This document shows positions 35,482 through 45,960 of a stretch of 64,000 nt of DNA, in pieces (position 1 is the stretch's first letter; each line of letters starts with the position of its first letter). A program made the position numbers and the translations under genes. The notes beneath the pieces are model-generated. The model made no database searches. It worked only from the letters and a program-made list of their open reading frames with translations, and had not been told where the DNA came from. Source of the stretch: Polaromonas sp. (GTDB taxonomy: Bacteria; Pseudomonadota; Gammaproteobacteria; Burkholderiales; Burkholderiaceae_C); the NCBI GenBank assembly GCA_013297865.1, contig JAAFIP010000016.1:34129-98128 (forward strand). The letters are read 5' to 3'.

Positions 35482-38282
35482 CGCGCAAGGAAACCAAATC
35501 TACCTGCCCTTACTGTGGCGTGGGTTGTGGCGTCATCATTGAAAGCCAGGATGCGCAGATCACCGCTGTGCGCGGTGACCCTGACCATCCGGCGAATTTT
35601 GGGCGCCTGTGCACCAAAGGCTCCACACTGCACCTGACGGCGAGTGCCTCGATCACCCAGCACACCCGTTTGTTGCAGCCGCAGCGCCGCGAACACCGCG
35701 GAGGAGTAGCTAAAACAGTCAGCTGGGACAGTGCACTGGATTTTGCAGCCACCACGTTCTCGCAGATCATTGCTGAGCACGGACCTGATGCCGTGGGCTT
35801 TTATGTCAGTGGTCAGCTGCTGACCGAGGACTACTACGTCTTCAACAAACTCGCCAAGGGTTTGATAGGCACCAACAATATTGACACCAACTCGCGCCTG
35901 TGCATGAGCAGCGCCGTGGCAGGCTACAAGCAAACCCTGGGCGCTGACGCACCGCCCACCTGCTACGACGATGTCAACCACGCCAGCTGCATCTTCATTG
36001 TGGGCAGCAACACGGCTTATGCCCACCCCATTCTGTTTCGCCGCATTGAAGATGCCAAAAAAAGCAACCCCGCGCTGAAAATCATTTTCTGCGACCCGCG
36101 CAAAACCGACACCGCCGAGATTGCCGACCTGTACCTGCCCCTGCAGCCGGGCACCGATGTGATGCTGTTCAACGGCATGCTGCACATCATGCTGTGGGAA
36201 GGCTGGTGTGATCAGGCCTATATCGCCGCGCACACCCAGGGGTTCGATGCGCTGAAGACCACGGTGCGTGAATACACGCCCGAGATGGTTGCGCAGACCT
36301 GCGGCATTACCAAAGACGCGCTGTTTGCTGCAACTCAACTTTTTGCCACCAGCAGAGCCACGCTGAGCCTGTACTGCCAGGGCCTGAACCAGTCCAGCAG
36401 CGGTACGGCCAAAAATGCCGCACTGATCAATCTGCATCTGGCCACCGCCCAGATCGGCAAGCCCGGCGCTGGCCCTTTCTCGCTGACAGGCCAGCCCAAT
36501 GCCATGGGCGGACGCGAGGTGGGCGGCCTGGCCAACCTGATCAGTGCCCATCGCGACATGGCCAACCCGGCACACCGCGCTGAAGTGGCCGCACTGTGGG
36601 GCGTCAAGGACGTTCCCAGCACACCCGGCAAAACCGCAGTGGAGATGTTCCAGGCTGCCGCGGACGGCCAGATCAAGGCGCTGTGGATCGCCTGCACCAA
36701 CCCTGCGCAGTCCATGCCCGACCAGGCTACGGTGCGCGCCGCACTGGAGCGCTGCGAGCTGGTCATCGTGCAGGAGGCCTTTGCCACTACCGAGACCTGC
36801 CAGTACGCAGACCTGCTGCTGCCCGCCACCACCTGGGGCGAGAAAGACGGCACGGTGACCAACAGCGAACGTCGCATCAGCCGCGTGCTCCCGGCTGTGC
36901 CCGCCCCCGGCCAAACTCGCCACGACTGGAGCATTGCCGTCGATTTTGCCCAGCGCCTGGAGCAGCAGCTTGCAGAAAATGGGGTCAGATCACATTTGTT
37001 TGACTACCCCAGCCCTGAGAGCATCTGGCTGGAGCACCGCGAAAGCACCCGGGGTCGCGATCTGGACATCACGGGCTTGAGCTATGCCATGATTGCAGAC
37101 GCCCCGCAGCAATGGCCTTTCAAAGCGGGTGATGCCGCAGGCAAACAGCGGCTGTACGAAGACGGCGTATTTCCCACCGCGGATGGCAGAGCCCGCTTTG
37201 TCAATACCGTCTACCAGCCCACCTCAGAGCAGCGCGGCTCGCGCTTCCCGTTCAGCCTGAACACCGGCCGCCTGCGAGACCAGTGGCACGGCATGAGCCG
37301 CACCGGCACCTTGGGGCGCTTGTTTGGCCACGTCGCTGAGCCGACGGTGCAGATGAACCGCCAGGACATGGCCCGCCGCCTGCTCAAAGAGCACGATCTG
37401 GTGCACGTCACCAGCAAGCGCGGCTCGATTGTGCTGCCTGTAGAGGCCAGTGATGAGATCGGCATGAGCCAGGCCTTTATTGCCATGCACTGGGGCGGCG
37501 ACTATCTCAGCGGCCGCAGCAGCACGGGCGAACGGCTGGCGGGTGTCAACGCCATCACCACCAGCAGCTACTGCCCCAGCAGCAAACAGCCTGAACTCAA
37601 ACACGCGGCCGTCAAAATTCTCAAAGCCGAGCTGCCCTGGACTGTGCTGGGCGTGGCCTGGCTGGGTGAAGACGCAGTGCATGGTGCACGCGCCGCATTG
37701 CAGCAACTGATGGCGCGCTTTGAATTTTCCAGCTGCGTACCTTTTGGGCGCGAAGAGAGCGGCCAGACAAGCGCCCAGCGCGGCATCCTGTTTCGCGCTG
37801 CCGCCACCTACGCGCCAGAGGACGACAGCTTTGCGCGCATTGAGCAACTGCTGGGCCTGAGCACCAGCGACAGTCTGCGCTACGAAGACAAAAAACGCGG
37901 CCAGCGCCGCACGGCACGCCTGGTCAAGGCCGCCGATGGCAGCGCGCAGTTACAGGGTTTTGTACTGGCAGGAGACACCAGCGCCGAGGCCTGGATCAAA
38001 GCCTTGCTGCAAGGTCAGCTGGACGCGAGCAGCTACGGCCGCCTGCTGCTGTCACCGGGCGCCAAAGCCCCGGTGGCGATTGCGCAGCCCAGCGCCCAGG
38101 TGTGCACCTGCTACAACGTGAGCGAAAACGCGATTGAACAGCAACTGCCCCAGTGCCACGGCAGCAGCGATGAGCGGCTGGCCCAGCTGCAGGCCGCCCT
38201 GCAATGCGGCACCAATTGCGGCAGCTGCATTCCACAGCTGAAAAAACTGGTGCGCGCCAGCACCGTGCCTGTGCCTGTGTAG
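35478..38282 (+). CDS. nasC: Assimilatory nitrate reductase catalytic subunit
   Basis: 934 residues of the molybdopterin oxidoreductase family. An N-terminal [4Fe-4S] cluster is bound by C10, C13, C17 and C45. The molybdopterin core and the dinucleotide-binding domain (FPFSLNTGRLRDQWH) follow. At the C-terminus a BFD-like [2Fe-2S] segment (C876, C878, C914, C917) is fused, as in NasC/NasA of Klebsiella and Pseudomonas. No signal peptide is present, so it is cytoplasmic. It reduces nitrate to nitrite. It needs the guanine dinucleotide cofactor made with MoaA and MobA. Confidence 0.95.
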   Translation: MTRKETKSTCPYCGVGCGVIIESQDAQITAVRGDPDHPANFGRLCTKGSTLHLTASASITQHTRLLQPQRREHRGGVAKTVSWDSALDFAATTFSQIIAEHGPDAVGFYVSGQLLTEDYYVFNKLAKGLIGTNNIDTNSRLCMSSAVAGYKQTLGADAPPTCYDDVNHASCIFIVGSNTAYAHPILFRRIEDAKKSNPALKIIFCDPRKTDTAEIADLYLPLQPGTDVMLFNGMLHIMLWEGWCDQAYIAAHTQGFDALKTTVREYTPEMVAQTCGITKDALFAATQLFATSRATLSLYCQGLNQSSSGTAKNAALINLHLATAQIGKPGAGPFSLTGQPNAMGGREVGGLANLISAHRDMANPAHRAEVAALWGVKDVPSTPGKTAVEMFQAAADGQIKALWIACTNPAQSMPDQATVRAALERCELVIVQEAFATTETCQYADLLLPATTWGEKDGTVTNSERRISRVLPAVPAPGQTRHDWSIAVDFAQRLEQQLAENGVRSHLFDYPSPESIWLEHRESTRGRDLDITGLSYAMIADAPQQWPFKAGDAAGKQRLYEDGVFPTADGRARFVNTVYQPTSEQRGSRFPFSLNTGRLRDQWHGMSRTGTLGRLFGHVAEPTVQMNRQDMARRLLKEHDLVHVTSKRGSIVLPVEASDEIGMSQAFIAMHWGGDYLSGRSSTGERLAGVNAITTSSYCPSSKQPELKHAAVKILKAELPWTVLGVAWLGEDAVHGARAALQQLMARFEFSSCVPFGREESGQTSAQRGILFRAAATYAPEDDSFARIEQLLGLSTSDSLRYEDKKRGQRRTARLVKAADGSAQLQGFVLAGDTSAEAWIKALLQGQLDASSYGRLLLSPGAKAPVAIAQPSAQVCTCYNVSENAIEQQLPQCHGSSDERLAQLQAALQCGTNCGSCIPQLKKLVRASTVPVPV

Positions 38283-38390
38283 GGCCTTTGTTTACTTTCA
38301 AGCGACGGAAATCACGGTAAGCAGAGTTGGACCCGCGGCGGGGCTTAAGCTCATAGCCAAAAGTCATCAAGCATCGCTGACAATAAGGCC

Positions 38391-39359
38391 ATGGGCATCG
38401 CCAAATACATCAAAGAAATCGGTCGCGGCAAGGACGGCGCACGTGCGCTCACGCGCGAGCAGGCTACTGACCTGATGGGCCAGGTGCTTGATGACACGGT
38501 GACTGACCTGGAGATTGGCGGCTTTTGCCTGGCCATGCGCATCAAAGGCGAGACACCGCAGGAGATGGCAGGTTTCCTTGATGCGGTGCATGCGCGGCTG
38601 CACCGACTGCCTGCCCAGGGCCCCGTGGTCATCATCCCCAGCTACAACGGCGCTCGCCGTCTGCCCGTGCTCACGCCGCTGCTGGCTGCGCTGCTGGCCC
38701 GCGAGGGTGCGCAGCACGGGTTTGGGGTGCTGATGCACGGCTGCGCGACAGAAGACACGCGGATCAGCGCCCAGAGTGTGTTGCAGGCCCTGGATTCCAT
38801 GCAAAAAAGGCCGTTAGCCCAATGGAATGTCGCGGGAGCAGCTATTAATAATATAGCAGATGGTAGTTTGGTATTTGCTTCTACTGAATCGCTCAGCCCT
38901 GCCCTCAAGCGCCTGCTGGACGTGCGCCGCGCGGTAGGCCTGCGCAACCCCGCACACAGCCTGGTCAAGCTGATGAACCCCAGCACCAGCGCGCAGGCGC
39001 TGATCATCAGCAGCTACACCCACCCGGAATATCTGCTGAGCATGACCGAGACACTGCAGCTCACGGGCTGTAGCGCCATGCTGTTGCGCGGCACCGAAGG
39101 CGAGGCAGTGGCAGACGCCCGCCGTGCACCACAGATGGATGGTTTTGTGCATGGCCAGCACACACTGCTGCAAGCCGCGCCCACAGGCTCAACCGTGCAC
39201 CTGCCCGAGCTGCCCAAGGCCATCGATGCGCAGACCACCGCGCAGTACATTCACGAAGTTTTACAGGCGCAGCGGCCGGTGCCCACTCCTATCGCCCAGC
39301 AGGTGGAACACATCTTGCATTTACTGCGGCAGATAAAAACCCAACAGGACCCGAGATGA
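38391..39359 (+). CDS. ybiB: YbiB-like protein (TrpD2 family)
   Basis: 322 residues related to anthranilate phosphoribosyltransferase but lacking a clear enzyme motif. E. coli YbiB (TrpD2) binds nucleic acids and is linked to the DNA damage response rather than to tryptophan synthesis. IKEIGRGKDGARALTREQA and MRIKGETPQEMAGFLDA at the start and SYNGARRLPVLTPLLAALLA next are recognisable. An in-frame dispersed repeat encodes residues about 142-156. The stop overlaps the cobA start (ATGA). A glycosyltransferase-like ybiB gene often lies between nasC and cobA in Comamonadaceae; the reason is unknown. Confidence 0.85.
   Translation: MGIAKYIKEIGRGKDGARALTREQATDLMGQVLDDTVTDLEIGGFCLAMRIKGETPQEMAGFLDAVHARLHRLPAQGPVVIIPSYNGARRLPVLTPLLAALLAREGAQHGFGVLMHGCATEDTRISAQSVLQALDSMQKRPLAQWNVAGAAINNIADGSLVFASTESLSPALKRLLDVRRAVGLRNPAHSLVKLMNPSTSAQALIISSYTHPEYLLSMTETLQLTGCSAMLLRGTEGEAVADARRAPQMDGFVHGQHTLLQAAPTGSTVHLPELPKAIDAQTTAQYIHEVLQAQRPVPTPIAQQVEHILHLLRQIKTQQDPR
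38816..38856. repeat. Dispersed repeat, copy 9, inside ybiB
   Basis: Inverted copy with core GAATGTCGCGGGAGCAGC. It is read through in frame as WNVAGAAINNIAD. Confidence 0.85.
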
Positions 39360-40174
39360 CAACACTGAGCCCCCATGATTTGAGCGCCACACGCGGCAGC
39401 GTCACCCTCGTAGGCGCAGGCCCGGGCGATCCGGATTTGCTGACCCTCAAGGCGGTAAAGGCTATTGCTGGGGCCAGCGTCATCCTGGTGGATGATCTTG
39501 TCAACCCCGATGTATTGCAGCATGCTCAGCCCAGCGCACGCATCGTGCATGTGGGCAAGCGCGGCGGCTGCAAGTCCACGCCCCAGGCCTTTATCGAGAG
39601 GCTCATGCTGATGGCCGCCAAAGAAGGCGAAACCGTGGTGCGCCTCAAAGGCGGCGACCCTTTTATCCTGGGTCGGGGCGGCGAAGAAATCGAAGCGTTG
39701 CAGGCCGCAGGCATCACCACCCATGTCATCAACGGCATCACCTCGGGTCTGGCTGCCCTGACCTCACTCAATGTGCCGCTCACCCACCGCAACCACGCCC
39801 ATGGCGTGGTCTTTGTCACAGGCCATGCCAAACCCGGCGATACTGGCACCGACTGGGTGCAACTGGCGCATACTGCCCGCCAGGCCAAGCTCACGCTGAT
39901 TATCTACATGGGCGTGAGTGGCTCGCAGCAGATTCAGGACCAGCTGCTGCAAGGCCTGCCTGCCAGCACGCCAGCGGCCATCATCCACAACGCCAGCCTG
40001 CCCACCCAGCGCCATGCGGTCTGCACGCTAGAGCAACTGCGCAGCACGATCGATACCGAGCAGATGCAAAGCCCCAGCGTGATTGTGATTGGCGATGTGC
40101 TGCAGGGTCTGCAGACACTGCAAGATACGCAGCGTGACAGCGGCTATGCGCAGCGGCAGTATGCCAGCGCCTAA
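39356..40174 (+). CDS. cobA: Uroporphyrinogen-III C-methyltransferase
   Basis: 272 residues of the tetrapyrrole methylase family: GAGPGDPDLLTLKA at the start, KGGDPFILGRGGEE in the middle, and VTSL-type loop as ALTSLNVPLTHR. It methylates uroporphyrinogen III twice to give precorrin-2 for siroheme, the cofactor of NirB, and for cobalamin. It has no CysG oxidase/ferrochelatase domain, so those steps are encoded elsewhere. It closes the nitrate assimilation run. Confidence 0.94.
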   Translation: MTTLSPHDLSATRGSVTLVGAGPGDPDLLTLKAVKAIAGASVILVDDLVNPDVLQHAQPSARIVHVGKRGGCKSTPQAFIERLMLMAAKEGETVVRLKGGDPFILGRGGEEIEALQAAGITTHVINGITSGLAALTSLNVPLTHRNHAHGVVFVTGHAKPGDTGTDWVQLAHTARQAKLTLIIYMGVSGSQQIQDQLLQGLPASTPAAIIHNASLPTQRHAVCTLEQLRSTIDTEQMQSPSVIVIGDVLQGLQTLQDTQRDSGYAQRQYASA

Positions 40175-40427
40175 ACTACCGCCTTGCTACGCTTACATAG
40201 GTTGCTGAGCCTATGAAGTGAACCTATTTTGCGTACAGACATAGACTTTCGTCTTCACGTCTTGCAACACAATTTGCGCGTTCACACGGGTAGCACTTCA
40301 TGTGTTTCCTCTTGTCATCAAGGGCTTACCCCGGGTATAAACCTTGCATACGGTTTTACACTGTAGTCCACGCTGCAAAAACCTTTGCAGATGATTTCAG
40401 GCAGATGGTATGAAGATAGGGAACACC

Positions 40428-42044
40428 ATGACACACTTGTTGAGTTCTTTCAGGGCACTGTGCGCTACGGCAGTGCTGGTCGGCGCAGGCTGCGCCATCG
40501 CGGCTGTGGTCCCTGCGGGCGTGCAGTTGCACAGCAAACAGCAACTGGTGCGCAACAATGGTGCTGAGCCAGAAACTCTGGACCCCATGCTTGCCTCAGG
40601 GGTGCCCGCCAACAACGTGATTCGCGACATGTTTGAAGGCCTGACCGCCGCAGACAACAACGGCAAAGTGGTGCCCGGCATTGCAGAAAGCTGGACACAG
40701 TCTGACGCGCAAACCTGGGTTTTCAAGCTGCGCAAAAACGCCAGCTGGTCCAACGGAGACAACGTCACTGCGGAAGATTTCGTCTACGGCATGCGCCGTC
40801 TGGTCACCCCGGCCACAGGCTCAAAGTATGCGCCCACCTATGGCGGTTTTCTGCTCAACGGCAAAGACATCATCGCCGGCAAGAAACAGCCCAACGAGCT
40901 GGGTGTGAAAGCGCTGGACGCACACACACTGGAAATCAAAACAGCATTTCCTGTGGCATTTCTGCCCGATGTGCTGACCAACCTGCAACTGGGCGCTGTG
41001 CACAAGGCCACGGTGGAGAAATTCGGCAAGGAATGGACCAAGCCTGCCAATATCGTCAGCAATGGCGCGTTCAAGCTCAAGGACTGGTCGGTCAACAGCA
41101 AAATCGTGCTGACCAAGTCGCTCACCTACTGGGACAAAGCCAATGTGCAGCTTGAGCAGGTGACGTATCTGCCGGTAGAGTCTGGTGCGGCGGATGTCAA
41201 GCTGTTTGAGTCGGGCGAGAACGATTGGGTCAATGAAATCCCCCCAGGTACCTACGAAAAATACAAGCAGCAGTATCCCAAGGAAGCGCATAACAACCCC
41301 ATCCTGGGGCTGCGATACTATTCATTGAACGTCAACCATCCCAGCTTCAAGGACGTGCGTGTGCGCAAGGCGCTGAACATGGTGATTGACCGCGACATCC
41401 TGGCGCAGCGTGTGACGGCGGATGGCCAGGTGCCCGCCTACAGCGTGATCGTGCAAAACGTCAACGGCGCTGACCCCACCACCTACGACTGGGCCAAATG
41501 GCCGATGGACAGGCGCGTCGCCGAGGCCAAGAAGCTGATGGCTGAGGCAGGTGTAGCCCCGGGCACCAAATACAAGTTTTCCTACAATACCAGCGACTAT
41601 CACAAGAAGATGGCCATCTTTGCGGCCTCTGAGTGGAAAACCAAACTCGGCATTGACCTCGAGCTTGAAGCCATGGAATTCAAGGTGCTGATCAAGAAGC
41701 GCGATGACCGCGACTATGAAATGGCCCGCAACGGCTGGCTGGCAGACTACAACGATGCACACACCTTCCTGACGCTGGTGGAGTGTGACTCTGACCAGAA
41801 CAGCCAGGGCTACTGCAACAGAAAGGCCCAGGCCATGATCGACGAGGGCTACAAAACCCAGGACCAGGCCAAACGCAAGACCTTGCTGACCCAGGCCACC
41901 AAGCTCATCATGGACGACTATCCCATCATTCCACTGCTGCAGTACACCCGCCCACGTCTGGTCAAAGCCTATGTAGGCGGCACCTCGAAAGTCAACCCTC
42001 TGGACCGCTTCCGCTCCAAAGACCTGTACATCATCAAGCACTGA
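40428..42044 (+). CDS. oppA: Oligopeptide ABC transporter substrate-binding protein
   Basis: About 538 residues of the SBP_bac_5 family. A signal peptide (CATAVLVGAGCAIAAVV) leads into the typical GAEPETLDPMLA start and the GIAESWTQSDAQTWVFKLR block. It binds peptides in the periplasm. The ATG after AGGGAACACC is preferred over an in-frame ATG 18 bases upstream. First gene of oppABCDF. Confidence 0.92.
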   Translation: MTHLLSSFRALCATAVLVGAGCAIAAVVPAGVQLHSKQQLVRNNGAEPETLDPMLASGVPANNVIRDMFEGLTAADNNGKVVPGIAESWTQSDAQTWVFKLRKNASWSNGDNVTAEDFVYGMRRLVTPATGSKYAPTYGGFLLNGKDIIAGKKQPNELGVKALDAHTLEIKTAFPVAFLPDVLTNLQLGAVHKATVEKFGKEWTKPANIVSNGAFKLKDWSVNSKIVLTKSLTYWDKANVQLEQVTYLPVESGAADVKLFESGENDWVNEIPPGTYEKYKQQYPKEAHNNPILGLRYYSLNVNHPSFKDVRVRKALNMVIDRDILAQRVTADGQVPAYSVIVQNVNGADPTTYDWAKWPMDRRVAEAKKLMAEAGVAPGTKYKFSYNTSDYHKKMAIFAASEWKTKLGIDLELEAMEFKVLIKKRDDRDYEMARNGWLADYNDAHTFLTLVECDSDQNSQGYCNRKAQAMIDEGYKTQDQAKRKTLLTQATKLIMDDYPIIPLLQYTRPRLVKAYVGGTSKVNPLDRFRSKDLYIIKH

Positions 42045-42057
42045 CCACATCCTTGCC

Positions 42058-42978
42058 ATGTGGTCCTATGCACTGCGGCGTACGCTGTCCGCCATTCCTA
42101 CGCTGCTTGCCGTCATCACGGTGTGCTATTTGCTGCTGCACGCCACACCCGGCGGGCCTTTTGATGCAGAAATCAAGGTGTCCCCGGTGGTGCTGGCCAA
42201 CCTGAAGGCCAAGTACCACCTGGACGAGCCGCTGTGGCAGCAGTACCTGTATTACCTGGGCAACCTTCTGCGTGGCGACCTGGGTGCGTCTTTTCGCTAC
42301 GAAGACTGGAGCGTCAACGAGCTGGTAGCCAGGGCGCTGCCAGTGTCTGCAGCCATCGGTGGTGGCGCAGCCCTGATTGCCATCATTTTGGGCGTCAGCA
42401 TGGGTATCGCAGCTGCATTGAAACAGAACAGTGCGGTGGATTATGTGGTGATGTTTCTGGGCAATATCGGGCATTCTTTCCCCTCGTTTGTTGTGGGACC
42501 TGTTTTGATTCTGGTATTTGCCGTGTGGCTGCGCTGGGCACCTGCGGGTGGCTGGAACGACTTTGATCTGCGCTACATGGTGCTGCCGATGGCCTTGTTG
42601 GTCATGATTGAAATGACCGCGATCGGCCGCGTCATGCGCGGCAGCCTGATCGAGGTGATGCACAGCAACTTCATCCGCACCGCGCGCGCCAAAGGCCTGC
42701 CCATGCGCACCATTGTGCTGCGCCATGCGCTCAAGCCCGCGCTACTGCCCGTGGTGTCCCTGATCGGCCCGATGATCATTTCTGTCATCACGGCCGCCGT
42801 GGTCACCGAGTCGGTGTTTTCACTGCCCGGCCTGGGCAAGCTGATTGTCAATGGCGCGGCCAACCGGGACTACACCCTGGTGCTGGGTCTGGTGGTGCTG
42901 ATCACCTTTATCGCCGTGACCATCAACCTGCTAGTTGATCTCACCTATGCGCTGCTTGACCCCAAAATTCGCTATTGA
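42058..42978 (+). CDS. oppB: Oligopeptide transporter permease
   Basis: 306 residues with six membrane helices. The N-terminal MWSYALRRTLSAIPTLLAV and the cytoplasmic loop NFIRTARAKGLPMRTIVLRH (EAA motif) are characteristic of OppB/DppB. It forms half of the membrane channel. It starts 13 bases after oppA and its stop lies five bases before the oppC ATG. Confidence 0.93.
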   Translation: MWSYALRRTLSAIPTLLAVITVCYLLLHATPGGPFDAEIKVSPVVLANLKAKYHLDEPLWQQYLYYLGNLLRGDLGASFRYEDWSVNELVARALPVSAAIGGGAALIAIILGVSMGIAAALKQNSAVDYVVMFLGNIGHSFPSFVVGPVLILVFAVWLRWAPAGGWNDFDLRYMVLPMALLVMIEMTAIGRVMRGSLIEVMHSNFIRTARAKGLPMRTIVLRHALKPALLPVVSLIGPMIISVITAAVVTESVFSLPGLGKLIVNGAANRDYTLVLGLVVLITFIAVTINLLVDLTYALLDPKIRY

Positions 42979-42983
42979 CCACC

Positions 42984-43898
42984 ATGCTGCCTGCTTCTGC
43001 TTCAGATAAGCTGGTCATGGCCGCAGGCGAGATGGCCGGCGCTGCTGTACACGGCCGCAGTCCCTGGCTGGATGCACGGCTGCGCTTTGTGCGCAACCGC
43101 GCCGCAGTGTGGAGCCTGTGCATTCTGATGGTCATCATCACCGCCTGCATCGTCGGCCCCTGGATATTGCCGCATGCATTTGACAGTGCAGACTGGGATG
43201 CCATGAGCCAGGCTCCGACATGGAAAAACTACCATTGGTTTGGCACTGACGAGTCGGGCCGCGACCTGCTGGTGCGCACCCTCATGGGCGGGCGCATCTC
43301 GCTGATGGTGGGCCTGCTGGCCACGCTGACTTCGGCCACGCTGGGGATTGTGTGGGGCGCTACGGCAGGTTTTATCGGCGGCCGCACTGACGCGGTGATG
43401 ATGCGCATTGTGGACATGATGTATGCCGTGCCCTACCTGCTGATTGCCATCTTGCTGATCACGGTGCTGGGCCGTGCTTTCTATCTGGTGGTGATCACCA
43501 TCACGGTGTTTTCCTGGATGACCATGGCGCGCGTCGTGCGGGGCCAGACCCTGTCGCTGCGCTCCAAGGAGTTTGTCGAAGCGGCCCGGGCGATTGGGGT
43601 GCCCACGCGAACCATTATTTTCCGGCACATCATTCCCAATCTGCTGGGCGTGGTGGTGGTGTATGCCACCGTCACAGTGCCCAGCGTGATTCTGGTGGAG
43701 TCGGTGCTGTCGTTTTTGGGCTTGGGCATTCAGGAGCCGATGACCAGCTGGGGTGTGCTGATCCATGATGGCACCACGGTGATGGAAATTTCACCATGGA
43801 TCTTGCTGTTTCCTGCAGGGTTGCTGTCGATCACCCTGTACTGCTTCAACTTTATCGGCGATGGCCTGCGTGATGCGCTGGACCCGCAAGACCGCTAG
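42984..43898 (+). CDS. oppC: Oligopeptide transporter permease
   Basis: 304 residues of the OppC/DppC family. A long cytoplasmic start precedes the first helix (about residue 45). KNYHWFGTDESGRDLLVRT is the conserved first periplasmic block, and EFVEAARAIGVPTRTIIFRH is the EAA loop. An in-frame TTG nine bases upstream overlaps the oppB stop; ATG is more likely. Confidence 0.92.
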   Translation: MLPASASDKLVMAAGEMAGAAVHGRSPWLDARLRFVRNRAAVWSLCILMVIITACIVGPWILPHAFDSADWDAMSQAPTWKNYHWFGTDESGRDLLVRTLMGGRISLMVGLLATLTSATLGIVWGATAGFIGGRTDAVMMRIVDMMYAVPYLLIAILLITVLGRAFYLVVITITVFSWMTMARVVRGQTLSLRSKEFVEAARAIGVPTRTIIFRHIIPNLLGVVVVYATVTVPSVILVESVLSFLGLGIQEPMTSWGVLIHDGTTVMEISPWILLFPAGLLSITLYCFNFIGDGLRDALDPQDR

Positions 43899-43910
43899 GC
43901 ACAGCGCACC

Positions 43911-44901
<991 letters not shown>

Positions 44902-44909
<8 letters not shown>

Positions 44910-45888
44910 ACGTGCTGCACTTTTATCCGTGCGCGATCTGCAGGTGCAGTTCAAGGTGCGCTCAGACAAAGCCTGGCCCTGGACACCCCAGCGCACGCTA
45001 ACTGCCGTCAATGGCATCAGCTTTGACATAGGCCCAGGTGAAACCTTGGGCATCGTAGGCGAGTCTGGTTGCGGCAAGTCCACACTGGCGCGAGGTGTGC
45101 TCAACCTGATCCCCGCCCAAGCTGGCAGCATCCAATGGCTGGGGCAGGAGCTGTCCGGGGCCAGTGCCAGCATGTGGCACAGCGTGCGGCGCGATATGCA
45201 GATGATTTTTCAGGATCCGCTGGCGTCGCTGAACCCGCGCATGACGATCGCCCAGATCATTGCCGAGCCGCTGCGGACCCACTACCCCGCCATGCAGAAT
45301 GAAGAAGTGACGGCCAAAGTGGCCGAGATGATGCAGCAGGTAGGCCTGGCGCAGCACCATATCAACCGTTATCCCCACGAGTTTTCGGGCGGGCAATGCC
45401 AGCGTATCGGTATCGCACGCGCCCTGATCCTGCGGCCCAAGCTGGTGATCTGCGATGAGCCGGTCTCTGCACTGGATGTCTCCATTCAGGCGCAGATCAT
45501 CAATCTGCTCAAGGACCTGCAGCAGTCCATGGGGCTGTCCTTGATATTCATCGCCCATGATCTGGCGGTGGTTAAACATATCAGTGACCGCATCATGGTG
45601 ATGTACCTGGGGCGAGCGGTGGAAAAAGCCTCCAAACACCAACTGTACCTGCAGCCACAGCACCCTTACACACGCGCCCTGCTCTCGGCCATACCGATAC
45701 CCGACCCGCAGCTGGAGCGCGCCAAAACCGTCCAGATTCTCAGCGGCGACCTGCCCTCCCCGCTGGATCTGCCCTCAGGCTGCGCTTTCCGCACCCGTTG
45801 CCCCCAGGCCATGGCGCGCTGCGCTCAGGACAGCCCCAGCCTGCGTCCAGCAGGGCAGGACACTGAATCGGCCTGCTGGTTGACCTAG
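44902..45888 (+). CDS. oppF: Oligopeptide transporter ATP-binding protein
   Basis: 328 residues. Walker A is GESGCGKST, the signature reads FSGGQCQRIGIARAL, and Walker B is LVICDEPVSALDV. The C-terminal GCAFRTRCPQAMARC segment mirrors that of OppD. The start ATG lies inside the last codons of oppD; the open frame upstream of it is the shadow of oppD. Confidence 0.93.
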
Positions 45889-45960
45889 CATGTGCCGCGC
45901 GCACTGACCCTGCAGTCAGATCGGCTAGACTAGCCGCCACGCAGCATCCATCTACACCCA